Below, piece by piece: positions 8,311-16,588 of a stretch of 35,193 nt of DNA. Below the pieces are notes generated by a model that was not told where the DNA came from, did no database searches, and saw only the letters and a list, made by a program, of their open reading frames with translations. The position numbers and the translations under genes are program-made. The stretch spans positions 1 to 35,193 of the forward strand of contig QIGL01000028.1 in assembly GCA_003228915.1 (NCBI GenBank), given 5' to 3'. The stretch is from Acidiferrobacteraceae bacterium. Lineage in GTDB: Bacteria; Pseudomonadota; Gammaproteobacteria; Acidiferrobacterales; SZUA-150. Position 1 is the stretch's first letter. Each line of letters starts with the position of its first letter.

Positions 8311-8424
8311 TCAGAGTGGATTCAAGACAACGTCTATTTTCACTGCTGCAATGTAAAACACAATCATAAGCACAATACCGATGAAGAGTACTTTTGAGAT
8401 TAGTTTAATTAAATACTTAACCAT
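8311..8424 (-). CDS. Candidate 37-residue single-span membrane peptide
   Basis: An ATG-started frame encodes 37 residues: a basic N-terminus (MVKYLIKLISK), a hydrophobic helix of about 17 residues (VLFIGIVLMIVFYIAAV) and a short tail ending VVLNPL. The layout fits a small inner-membrane protein with a cytosolic N-terminus. It also resembles the first residues of an AsmA-type protein, so it could be a remnant. No good ribosome binding site precedes the ATG, which keeps confidence low. Confidence 0.3.
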   Translation of the reverse strand: MVKYLIKLISKVLFIGIVLMIVFYIAAVKIDVVLNPL

Positions 8425-8610
8425 AGGAACAGGGCAGATCACGCAAATAAGTGCGTATAAGCAAATATAGTCTATTTAACATAATATACATTATGCGAAT
8501 TATTAATTGGGATAGGGGCTGGCATGGGTTGAGTGTGTAAAGACCCTAGAATGACATTCCACAGGCACTCATTTGATATACCCGTCTAAAGGCCCGCCTA
8601 AAAGCAAGTT

Positions 8611-8628
8611 CAGAACGGAACTGTTCTG
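8611..8628 (-). terminator. Hairpin after the chemoreceptor gene
   Basis: A perfect 6-bp stem (CAGAAC/GTTCTG) with a 6-base loop begins just after the chemoreceptor stop codon on the minus strand. The downstream sequence has only a short T run, so termination would be partial. Confidence 0.4.
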
Positions 8629-8629
8629 T

Positions 8630-10330
8630 CTAGAAATCTTCCCAATCGGCATTATCAGTACCAGTACGCTTACTTTCCAGGTCTGATTTGCCAGGCATAA
8701 GGTTATCCGGACTGTCGACTGATCGTAATTGTTGTTCGGTAGCAACAACCAGTTTATTCGAATTAACATCTCGTACCTTAAAAAATGATACCACTTGCGC
8801 AAGGTAGCTTGACTGTTCTTGCAGTGAACGGCTGGTTGCCGCAGCTTCTTCAACCAGGGCTGCATTCTGCTGGGTCATGTCGTCCATTTGGGTAATGGCT
8901 GTGTTGACCTGTTCAATACCCCCGGTTTGTTCGCGAGATGCGGAAGCAATCTCAGAGACTATATTGGCTACATTAGCTATGCCTTCAACTATTTCTTTCA
9001 GGTTATGACCAGATTCATCTGCCAGGGCGGCACCAGCTTTCACCTTGCCTACGCTGTCTTCGATTAGTACTTTGATTTCTTTTGCTGCATCAGCAGACCG
9101 TTGGGCCAGGGTTCGTACCTCACTAGCGACTACCGCAAATCCCCTGCCCTGTTCACCTGCCCGGGCCGCTTCAACGGCTGCATTTAATGCCAGTAAATTT
9201 GTTTGAAAGGCGATGCCATCGATAGTCGAAATAATATCGGCAATCCTGATACTGGAAGTATTAATTTCATCCATCGCATCAATTGTTTTTTGAACCACCT
9301 CACCGCCTTTTATGGCTTGCGCCTGGGCACTGGCTGCCAGTTCATTTGCTTGCTGTGCGGAGTCGGCATTTTGTTTTACTGTACCGGTCATTTGCTCCAT
9401 GCTTGATGCCGTTTCTTCCAGTGAGGAGGCCTGCTCTTCTGTACGTTGAGACAGATTGGTATTACCTGAAGAAATTTCCTGGGTTGCTGTATTGATTGAA
9501 GACACACCTGTGCGAACCTTGACAACTACTGATTCAATTTTATCAGCAAATTTATTGAAGGCATTCGCCAGGTGGGCAATCTCATCGTTACCTGTATGTC
9601 GAAGCCTTTGCGTTAAATCACCATCACCTTCTGCAATATCTTGCATGGCATCAGCAACAATGTTTAATGGTTTCGTAATGCGCATGCCTGTGATATAGAC
9701 GGTTAAACCAATGACGGCGGCTATAATTAAAATAAGAATCGCAAGACTGTAAAGAGAGGCATCACCAATCTCGGTTAAAGTTTTGGTTAAATCATCAATC
9801 TTGGACTTACCAAAACTCCTGATTTCTTCAGCATTTACAGTTGCCCGTTTTTCTGTGTAACCAATTCTAACATTGCCCAGTACCACATCATCTTCTTTGA
9901 TTTCAGTGTCCAGCAATAACATTTCACTATTTTCAGTGGTGCCTGCATCGATCAAGGTGGTGCCATCACTATTGCTGAATTTAACGTAGAGGACATCAGG
10001 ATCTTCTACTACGACGTTCGCGTAATTTAAAAGAGAGGAAAGTTCCATTTCCGCGATTGCATTGGGTGCAATGCTTGCCAGTAATTTTACGAGCTGATCA
10101 ATCTTTACCTTTAATGCTTTTTTATTAGCACTCAATTCTTTTTTGTTAATGTCATCGACAATCTTTTGCGATGAAACTACAACAGTCTCAAAAACGGAAT
10201 TCTGTTGTGAATTAATCAGTGCACCCAGAATGACCATCATGGTGAATACGGCTGCCATGGTTGCGGTCGAAAACTTTGCCCCAAGACTGCCGCGCACATT
10301 CAGAAATCTGAAAATATTATTCATGCTCAT
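8630..10330 (-). CDS. Methyl-accepting chemotaxis protein
   Basis: This 566-residue chemoreceptor has a first membrane helix at about 22-40 and a periplasmic sensor at about 41-193. The sensor is sCache-like, with the segment VLYVKFSNSDGTTLID followed by LGNVRIGY. A second helix (194-214), a HAMP domain (about 215-267) and a long signalling hairpin follow. The CheA/CheW tip is intact (FQTNLLALNAAVEAARAGEQ), and Glu/Gln-rich methylation segments flank it. The protein ends DWEDF, which fits the xWxxF tether for CheR and CheB. A GGGAG site lies 7 bases before the ATG. It begins 19 bp after the PhnD-type gene, so the two are co-transcribed. The ligand is unknown. Confidence 0.95.
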   Translation of the reverse strand: MSMNNIFRFLNVRGSLGAKFSTATMAAVFTMMVILGALINSQQNSVFETVVVSSQKIVDDINKKELSANKKALKVKIDQLVKLLASIAPNAIAEMELSSLLNYANVVVEDPDVLYVKFSNSDGTTLIDAGTTENSEMLLLDTEIKEDDVVLGNVRIGYTEKRATVNAEEIRSFGKSKIDDLTKTLTEIGDASLYSLAILILIIAAVIGLTVYITGMRITKPLNIVADAMQDIAEGDGDLTQRLRHTGNDEIAHLANAFNKFADKIESVVVKVRTGVSSINTATQEISSGNTNLSQRTEEQASSLEETASSMEQMTGTVKQNADSAQQANELAASAQAQAIKGGEVVQKTIDAMDEINTSSIRIADIISTIDGIAFQTNLLALNAAVEAARAGEQGRGFAVVASEVRTLAQRSADAAKEIKVLIEDSVGKVKAGAALADESGHNLKEIVEGIANVANIVSEIASASREQTGGIEQVNTAITQMDDMTQQNAALVEEAAATSRSLQEQSSYLAQVVSFFKVRDVNSNKLVVATEQQLRSVDSPDNLMPGKSDLESKRTGTDNADWEDF

Positions 10331-10349
10331 TATTCAGCTCCCGCCGTTA

Positions 10350-11225
10350 TTATTTACTAAATGGCGGTAAATTTAGTGCTTTTAATGCCGCCAGGACTTT
10401 GTCTAGCGATAACGGTTTTACAAAACCTTTAATTTTCGCTTTTTTTGCAGCTGCATTAGAAGGGCTTAGGGACAAGGCAGCGGCTGCAAGTTTTTTAGAC
10501 TGGGATTTATTTGCGCTCTTTGTGGCTGACAAGAACCAGTGTGGATATAGTTCTGTGCTGTGTACTTTTTTCAGTGAATCATTTTGTTTGTCGATGATAT
10601 TAAAATCACTTATTTTAATTTTCTTTTCTTTTTCCATCGCCTCAAGCAGGCCTGATTTAACAAATCCAACATCAACTAAACCCGCCTTGACTGAAAGTAC
10701 AATATCATCCTGCTTTTTTCGTGTTTCAGTAAATGCAGAAAAATCTTTTGGTGTTATGCCTTTTTGTTTCAGGTGATAGACCTGGAAAGTATATGCCGCG
10801 GCCGAGGTTCCGAATTTATAAGCCATTACTTTTTTGCCTTTCAGGTCGCTGCTACTGGTAATATCGCTGCCTTTTTTTGAAAAAATGACACCAGCAAACT
10901 GGGAGCCAAATTTTTTCTTCAGGGTGGCCAGCGGAATAGTTTTGTACTTTTTATTGACAACAGCAGTGACCACTGGATTAACCAGAATATAATCAACGCG
11001 TTTCTGGCTGACTGCGGACTCAACCTGGTCTGGTGTTAATGTCACCAGTTTGACCGAGTCACCAATTTCATCACCGAAATACTTGGCCAACGGCCCCCAT
11101 TTTGCTTGCGCCTTGAGCGCTCCACGTGATGAAATAACCCCTAAATTAACCGCTGCTAATGCGACATTAGTGGTGAAAAAACTGATTAATGCGAAGAATA
11201 AGGCGAGTTTTACGGATATTTTCAT
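10350..11225 (-). CDS. PhnD-type periplasmic binding protein
   Basis: The 291-residue product has a Sec signal peptide (cleavage after about residue 24, ALA/A) and a periplasmic binding fold of the phosphate/phosphite/phosphonate class (PF12974). Typical segments include the start of the mature domain (NLGVISSRGALKAQAKWGPLAKYF), YILVNPVV, SSSDLKGKKVMAYKFGTSAAAY and VDVGFVKSGLLEAM. No ABC ATPase or permease gene is nearby. The next gene, 19 bp on, is a chemoreceptor, so I infer that it delivers ligand to the receptor rather than to a transporter. The ligand could be a phosphonate or another small anion. A GGAG site precedes the ATG. Confidence 0.85.
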   Translation of the reverse strand: MKISVKLALFFALISFFTTNVALAAVNLGVISSRGALKAQAKWGPLAKYFGDEIGDSVKLVTLTPDQVESAVSQKRVDYILVNPVVTAVVNKKYKTIPLATLKKKFGSQFAGVIFSKKGSDITSSSDLKGKKVMAYKFGTSAAAYTFQVYHLKQKGITPKDFSAFTETRKKQDDIVLSVKAGLVDVGFVKSGLLEAMEKEKKIKISDFNIIDKQNDSLKKVHSTELYPHWFLSATKSANKSQSKKLAAAALSLSPSNAAAKKAKIKGFVKPLSLDKVLAALKALNLPPFSK

Positions 11226-11521
11226 ACATTGCTCCGGTTGTTGTGCGTCCTTTTTCTAAGACGCTAGTGACAAGAGAACATTTTGCTCGAGGAGAACATT
11301 GATGCATGTCCGTAATCCTGGAAATTCGTGCTGGATGTCCGTCCGTAGATAAATTTTGAGTACAAGAATAAACATAGCAAAGCTTGAGTATGGGTCAAGC
11401 GTACCAGGGTGATTTGGAGCCCAATAGACAAGAAATAGCGAAGCAAGCAGATTTGTCACCTTACAAGCATCAAATGTGCATCAGGATTTACTTATAAACA
11501 TAACCGGGAAATAAATAGCAG
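11226..11521. other. Divergent spacer between binding-protein and aminotransferase genes
   Basis: The 296-base region should contain promoters for both divergent genes. A TATAAA is seen near 11492, upstream of the aminotransferase, but without a good -35. A 9-base direct repeat (GAGAACATT at 11274-11282 and 11292-11300, 18 bases apart) lies near the binding-protein gene. No gene is apparent. Confidence 0.4.
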
Positions 11522-12673
11522 ATGGATAAAAATGAGTTAAACGCCCTGATTCAGTCCGAATTCCAGTTAGACAAGGATATTTATTATCTTAATCATGCCG
11601 CGGTCTCGCCACTGCCTGCACGTAGTGGACTTGCCCTGAAAGCATTTGCCGATGAAAACGTCCATCAGGGTGCGCTTGAGTATCCGAACTGGATGGTGCT
11701 CGAGTTATGCTTGCGACAACGATTAGTTAACCTGATTGGCTCGCCTTCTGTGGACGATATTGCCCTGACTAAAAATACCTCGGAGGCCTTGTCTTTTGTT
11801 GCCCACGGCTTTCCCTGGAAAAATGGTGACAACGTGGTCATTAGCGATGAAGAGTTCCCGTCAAATCGTATAGTTTGGCAGTCACTTGATGTTTATGGCG
11901 TATCAGTTCGACAAGTCAGTCTCCGGGAAACCAAAGATCCTGAGCAGACGCTTATTGATGCCTGTGACAAACAAACCCGGTTATTGTCAATAAGCAGTGT
12001 CCAGTACGCCAGTGGCCTGAAGATGGATCTTGAAAAACTTGGCGGGCTTTGTAAAAAACGAGATATCGCATTTTGTGTTGATGCCATCCAGGGTCTTGGG
12101 ATAATGGCGCACCATGTTCAGGAGATGAATATTGATTTCCTGATGGCTGATGGTCACAAATGGATGTTGGGCGCCGAAGGCCTGGCTGTTTTTTATTGTA
12201 GTGAAAAATGGCGGAGTTTGATGCGATTGCATGAGTTTGGCTGGCACATGACAGACAATTATCATGATTTTGATGCGACGGACTGGCAATCTGCTGAATC
12301 TGCCCGTTGTTTTGAATGTGGCAGTCCTAATATGCTGGGCACAATTGTGCTTGATGCCAGTTTATCACTTATTGAAGAAGTAACGGTTGCAGAGATTGAG
12401 TTGCTTGTAAAAGAAAAAAGTGAATATCTTTTTGATCAAATAAATCAATCCCCTGCCCTGGAATTAATAACTAGTAATAGTAAAGATAGATATGCGGGCA
12501 TTGTCGTGTTCAGACACAAACAAAAGGACAGTAACACCCTCTATGAGTCACTGATGAAACATAAAGTTGTATGTGCCCACAGGGGCGGTGGTATTCGTTT
12601 TTCGCCTCATTTTTATACCAGCAACAGCGTGCTGGATAAGGCAATTGAGCTGGTGCACAGCGTCCAGAAGTAG
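11522..12673 (+). CDS. Class V aminotransferase family PLP enzyme
   Basis: The 383-residue product has the fold-type I pattern of class V aminotransferases. It opens with YYLNHAAVSPLPARS and has the TKNTSEAL phosphate-binding region. D187 in CVDAIQG should contact the PLP ring nitrogen, and the Schiff-base lysine is K213 in DGHKWM. The C-terminal domain ends with HRGGGIRFSPHFYTS, which positions the substrate carboxylate. It resembles cysteine desulfurase-like and isopenicillin N epimerase-like proteins. It lacks an obvious desulfurase cysteine loop, so the substrate cannot be assigned. It converges with tatD, with a 13-bp gap. Confidence 0.85.
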   Translation: MDKNELNALIQSEFQLDKDIYYLNHAAVSPLPARSGLALKAFADENVHQGALEYPNWMVLELCLRQRLVNLIGSPSVDDIALTKNTSEALSFVAHGFPWKNGDNVVISDEEFPSNRIVWQSLDVYGVSVRQVSLRETKDPEQTLIDACDKQTRLLSISSVQYASGLKMDLEKLGGLCKKRDIAFCVDAIQGLGIMAHHVQEMNIDFLMADGHKWMLGAEGLAVFYCSEKWRSLMRLHEFGWHMTDNYHDFDATDWQSAESARCFECGSPNMLGTIVLDASLSLIEEVTVAEIELLVKEKSEYLFDQINQSPALELITSNSKDRYAGIVVFRHKQKDSNTLYESLMKHKVVCAHRGGGIRFSPHFYTSNSVLDKAIELVHSVQK

Positions 12674-12686
12674 CGGAATTATTTGG

Positions 12687-13472
12687 CTAGTTTAATACTG
12701 GTTTGGCGTGTGAAAAAAGCCGGAAAAAATTATCTGTCGTCAGCTCGGCAATGTTTTCATAGGTTGTGCCCCGTAATTCAGCGATACATTCTGCCACATG
12801 CTTGACGTAGGCCGGTTCATTGGTTTTTCCACGATGGGGTGTCGGCGCCAGGTAAGGGCTATCTGTTTCTACTAACATCCGGTCTTCTGGTACCAGTTTA
12901 GCCACTTCTTTTAAATCTTTAGCGCTATTGAAAGTAACAATGCCGGAAAAGGAGATGTAAAAACCCAGCTCCAGTGCTTGCTGGGCTACTTCCCAGTTTT
13001 CTGCAAAACAATGCATGACGCCACCGCAATTTTCGGCGCCCTCCTCCTTCATTATGCGAATGGTATCGGCAGCAGCTTCCCGGGTATGGATAATCAAAGG
13101 TTTGCTGCTCTTGTTAGCGGCGCGGATATGTTGGCGAAAACGATTGTGTTGCCAGTCCAGTTCACCCGTTGAACGAAAATAGTCGAGACCGGTTTCGCCA
13201 ATTGCAATGACATTTTTGTCTTTTGCCAAGTCGTATAACTCAGATTCGTCAGGATCATGGCCTTGCTGTTCATTGGGGTGGACGCCAACCGAGGCAAAAA
13301 CATTTTTATATTGGCTTGCTAACGCATTAACCTCGTGGTAGTCCTCAAGATTTACAGAAACGCATAAAAAATAACCAACGTCATTATCCCGGGCACGCGT
13401 CAGGACATCTGGAACTTCGTTGCCAAGGGGGTCAAAATTAATATGACAGTGAGAATCTACGAGAAGTGGCAC
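12687..13472 (-). CDS. tatD: TatD-family metal-dependent nuclease
   Basis: This 261-residue TIM-barrel hydrolase has the full TatD metal set: H8 and H10 in DSHCH, E93 in GETGLDY, H129 in IIHTREA, H154 in MHCF and D204 in ETDSPYLAP. Members act as metal-dependent DNases or exonucleases. This one corresponds to the YcfH type, found after holB in E. coli and after holB-pilZ in Pseudomonas. It lies 12 bp after pilZ and is the last gene of the long minus-strand cluster. Confidence 0.93.
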   Translation of the reverse strand: MPLLVDSHCHINFDPLGNEVPDVLTRARDNDVGYFLCVSVNLEDYHEVNALASQYKNVFASVGVHPNEQQGHDPDESELYDLAKDKNVIAIGETGLDYFRSTGELDWQHNRFRQHIRAANKSSKPLIIHTREAAADTIRIMKEEGAENCGGVMHCFAENWEVAQQALELGFYISFSGIVTFNSAKDLKEVAKLVPEDRMLVETDSPYLAPTPHRGKTNEPAYVKHVAECIAELRGTTYENIAELTTDNFFRLFSHAKPVLN

Positions 13473-13484
13473 TTACAAAATAGC

Positions 13485-13856
13485 TTACATGGTATGTGTC
13501 GGTTTTTCTGACTTTAGTGCTGCTGCCAGGATACCTTCAATTTTATTGCGTGCTGCACCGGAATCTTTTGCGCTAAACTGGATACCGATACCGGCAGTAC
13601 GTGCGCCTTGTGCGCCTTGCGGGGTGACCCACGAGACGTGACCTGCAACCGGGATTTTTTCCTTGCTGTCCATGAGTGTGAGCAACATGAATACTTCGTC
13701 GCCAAGCTTATAGGCCTTGCTGCTTGGGACAAAAATACCACCTCCTTTAATGAAAGGCATGTATGCCGCATACAGGGCATTCTTGTCCTTGATGGTCAGG
13801 GACAATACACCGGGTCTGACTGGAACCGGGCCTTTTCTTTTTGGTGGTATTCCCAT
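13485..13856 (-). CDS. pilZ: Type IV pilus assembly protein PilZ
   Basis: The 123-residue product closely matches the PilZ of Pseudomonas type IV pilus assembly over its whole length, including RPGVLSLTIKDK, YAAYMPFIKGGGIFVP, LGDEVFMLLTLMDSKEKIPVAGHV and the ending PTHTM. Like that protein, it lacks the N-terminal RxxxR motif that c-di-GMP receptors use, so it should work by protein contacts (with PilB and FimX in Pseudomonas or Xanthomonas). No other pilus gene is in the window. It follows holB by 55 bp. Confidence 0.95.
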   Translation of the reverse strand: MGIPPKRKGPVPVRPGVLSLTIKDKNALYAAYMPFIKGGGIFVPSSKAYKLGDEVFMLLTLMDSKEKIPVAGHVSWVTPQGAQGARTAGIGIQFSAKDSGAARNKIEGILAAALKSEKPTHTM

Positions 13857-13911
13857 AATTATTTCGCTATCTATCCTGATTGTCTCACTATCTAATTGTC
13901 TTTACTGCAGA

Positions 13912-14913
13912 TCATGCCTTCATCAGGCCCTGCCATCTGACAAGAATATCCTCGAGTAACAACAGCTCATCCATTGGTGCATTGAGTAATTTTCTTGATT
14001 CTGAAAGTACATCAGAAAATTCAAACAACTGCCTCAAGTTTAACGTTTTTTTTGGCAGTTTCAAGTCTGAGCTTAACTCTATATTAGTAAGCCCTGGCAA
14101 GTTATTCGAAGTTTTAGCAGTATTTGCCATAGTTATTTTTATCAGGTCAGCCATAAAACCCTGGAACCACATCAAACACAAGTCGGCGCCTGTCTCTTTC
14201 CATCTTTTTGCACAGGCACTGAAGTCCGATTGTTGCCTGGCGATTCCAGACACATCGTCTAATAATTGCATTCTTGTTTGCGAGAAGTCTTTGGCCAATA
14301 AAGATTGTGCCAGTAGCGGTGCCCCGCCGGCGCACTTAAGCAATGAGGCTGCGTTATCAATATCAACGTTTGATTCCTGCATCTGCAACCAACTGGCTGC
14401 AAGATCATGGTTTGGCAAGTTAACAGAAATTTTGATGCACCTGCTTTTAATGGTCATCGGTAAATGAGAAATTTTACTAGTGACAAGTATAATAATATTA
14501 TCAAGCGGTGGCTCTTCAAGGATTTTAAGCAAACTATTGGCTGCATTAACATTCATGCTTTCAGCAGGATAGATAATGGCTACTTTTTTCCCCGCAATAT
14601 GCGATTTTAATTGCAATTGGCGACTGACTTCCCTGGTTTGATCAACAGAAATTATTTTTTTCTTCTCTTCCGGTGTTATAAAAATGTAATCTGGATGGTT
14701 GCCGGCTGCGATTAATTTGCATGATTTGCAAATTCCACAGGCTTCATTTTCTACGGGCGATTCACATAAAAGAAAAATTGCGAATCTCTCTGCCAACCGT
14801 TTCTTTCCAACGCCCGTTTGACCTGAAAATAAAATCGCGTGTGGCAATTTATTGACATCTTTGGTTAGCTTTGACCAAATTACATCATGCCAGGGTAGTG
14901 TATAATTTTTCAT
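13912..14913 (-). CDS. holB: DNA polymerase III subunit delta prime
   Basis: The 333-residue product is the delta-prime clamp-loader subunit. It has a degenerate P-loop region (GQTGVGKKRLA, 31-41) and four zinc-binding cysteines, C50, C59, C62 and C65, at the same positions as in the E. coli protein. The SRC motif is at 156-158; its arginine finger would serve ATP bound in the neighbouring subunit. The collar domain (after about residue 210) is less conserved. It starts 2 bp after tmk ends, the usual tmk-holB coupling. Confidence 0.95.
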   Translation of the reverse strand: MKNYTLPWHDVIWSKLTKDVNKLPHAILFSGQTGVGKKRLAERFAIFLLCESPVENEACGICKSCKLIAAGNHPDYIFITPEEKKKIISVDQTREVSRQLQLKSHIAGKKVAIIYPAESMNVNAANSLLKILEEPPLDNIIILVTSKISHLPMTIKSRCIKISVNLPNHDLAASWLQMQESNVDIDNAASLLKCAGGAPLLAQSLLAKDFSQTRMQLLDDVSGIARQQSDFSACAKRWKETGADLCLMWFQGFMADLIKITMANTAKTSNNLPGLTNIELSSDLKLPKKTLNLRQLFEFSDVLSESRKLLNAPMDELLLLEDILVRWQGLMKA

Positions 14914-14915
14914 TG

Positions 14916-15557
14916 CTATAAATTATCGAGCACGTCATCAAGAATAACATCCAGCTGATCATGTACTTCTGCAGATGTATTGTCAGAATTAATGATTTTG
15001 ACACGTCCTGGTTCCTGTCTCGCTATATCAAGATATTTTTTACGTACGCGCTCAAAGAAAGCCAGTGTTTCTTTCTCGAAACGATCCGGGCTGCTTCGGT
15101 TGTTCGCTCTTTCCAGGCCTAGCTCGATGGGCAAATCGAATAACAAGGTAAGGTCTGGTTCGCGACCAAGTTGTACCCATTGTTTCAGGGTGTTAATTCT
15201 GTCATCAGGTATGCCGCGGCCGCCGCCCTGGTAGGCAAAGGTGGCATCAGTAAAACGATCACATAACACTATCTTTCCCTGCAACAGTGCTGGCTCAATA
15301 ATTTCGTATAAATGCTGGGTGCGGGCAGCAAACATTAAAATTAATTCGGTATTGTCAGAAATGTTCTGGTCCTTGGCGTGTAATAATAATTCGCGTATGT
15401 TTTCACCAATTTTAGTCCCGCCTGGTTCCCGGGTAACCAGTACTTCATGGCCGGCATCGATAAACTTACGCTGGATATATTCAAGATTGGTACTCTTGCC
15501 GGCACCTTCACCTCCTTCCAGTGTAATAAATAGTCCTACTTTTTTTTTACTAGTCAT
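14916..15557 (-). CDS. tmk: Thymidylate kinase
   Basis: The 213-residue enzyme phosphorylates dTMP to dTDP. It has the P-loop GGEGAGKS (15-22), the LVTREPGGT substrate loop, the CDRFTDAT motif and the LID segment after LFDLP. Codons 4-6 contain a run of nine A bases that could allow slippage. The gene follows mltG by 38 bp and is tightly coupled to holB. Confidence 0.96.
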   Translation of the reverse strand: MTSKKKVGLFITLEGGEGAGKSTNLEYIQRKFIDAGHEVLVTREPGGTKIGENIRELLLHAKDQNISDNTELILMFAARTQHLYEIIEPALLQGKIVLCDRFTDATFAYQGGGRGIPDDRINTLKQWVQLGREPDLTLLFDLPIELGLERANNRSSPDRFEKETLAFFERVRKKYLDIARQEPGRVKIINSDNTSAEVHDQLDVILDDVLDNL

Positions 15558-15595
15558 GTCCCGTTATATTTACAAAATTTTACAAAAAACTGTAT

Positions 15596-16588
15596 TTATT
15601 TTTTCTTGAGCTGATATTTTCTGACTGCTTTATTATGATCTTTTAACGTTTTTGAAAATACATGACTGCCATCGCCGCGAGCAACAAAAAACAGGGCATT
15701 AGTCTTCGCCGGATGTAGTGCCGCGTATATTGCGTCGTCACCTGGCATAGCAATAGGTGTGGGAGGCAAGCCGTTTCTCGTGTAGGTATTATACGGGGTA
15801 TCTTTTCTTAAATCTTTTTTTCTGATATTTCCCTTGAAGATATTGCCCATGCCATAAATGACTGTCGGGTCGGTTTGTAGTCGCATGCCGATTCTGAGGC
15901 GATTAATAAAAACACCGGCGATGACGGGACGCTCACTGGCCTGGCCCGTTTCTTTTTCAACAATTGATGCCATGATCAATGCTTCATACCTGGATTTGTA
16001 GGGCAAACCTTTCTCACGAGCTTGCCATTGCTGATCTAGCCTGGATTGCATTCTCTCAAAGGCATTTTTTAAAATTGTAAAATCTGTACTGCCAGCAGAG
16101 TAAAAATAAGTGTCAGGGTAAAAATATCCTTCAGGGTGTAAACCATTGCGACCCAGCCTGGTCATAATTTCCTGGTTCGACAAATCCGCCACGGTTTGTT
16201 TTAGATTTTTGGATTTTTTTAAAATTTCTCGAAATTGTGAAAAATTCCACCCTTCCAGTAATGTCAGTGGATAAGTAATTACGCGCCCTGAGACAAATAA
16301 AGATAAAATCTCATTCTGGCTCATGTTTTTCTTCAATGCGTACTCACCCATGTGAACATTCCTGGTGTCACCGCGGAGCTGGGCAAGTATAACAAACGTC
16401 CTGAATTGCGAAATAATTCCTTTGTTATCCAGGCTCCTGGCCAATTTCCTGAAAGAACTGCCTTGTTCAATAGTAACAACAGTGTTTTTGTTAACTTGTG
16501 GGCCAAACCAGGACCAAAATAAATAAATAATCAAAGTTAGCAAAAGAACAAACCCGATTTTCATTATTTTTTTAATTTTTTCAGGCAT
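15596..16588 (-). CDS. mltG: Endolytic murein transglycosylase MltG
   Basis: The 330-residue product has one N-terminal membrane helix (about residues 10-28), a LysM-like segment and the YceG catalytic domain. The active-site glutamate lies in ASIVEKET (208-215), followed by FINRLRIGMRLQTDPTVIYG. MltG cuts nascent glycan strands in the inner membrane and sets their length. The ATG overlaps the pabC stop by 8 bases, so the two are translationally coupled. Confidence 0.95.
   Translation of the reverse strand: MPEKIKKIMKIGFVLLLTLIIYLFWSWFGPQVNKNTVVTIEQGSSFRKLARSLDNKGIISQFRTFVILAQLRGDTRNVHMGEYALKKNMSQNEILSLFVSGRVITYPLTLLEGWNFSQFREILKKSKNLKQTVADLSNQEIMTRLGRNGLHPEGYFYPDTYFYSAGSTDFTILKNAFERMQSRLDQQWQAREKGLPYKSRYEALIMASIVEKETGQASERPVIAGVFINRLRIGMRLQTDPTVIYGMGNIFKGNIRKKDLRKDTPYNTYTRNGLPPTPIAMPGDDAIYAALHPAKTNALFFVARGDGSHVFSKTLKDHNKAVRKYQLKKK

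Larger units (their letters stand above)
8130..8629. other. Intergenic region with one small candidate ORF
   Basis: This 500-base spacer separates the chemoreceptor gene from the ankyrin gene, both on the minus strand. It holds a possible small membrane-protein gene (8311-8424) and the hairpin that follows the chemoreceptor gene. I see no RNA gene or mobile element in the rest. The promoter of the ankyrin gene should lie between 8130 and 8310. Confidence 0.5.

Noticed and set aside
11274-11300. Direct repeat GAGAACATT as an operator
   Set aside because: Only two 9-base copies, no symmetry and no promoter placed relative to them; chance cannot be excluded.
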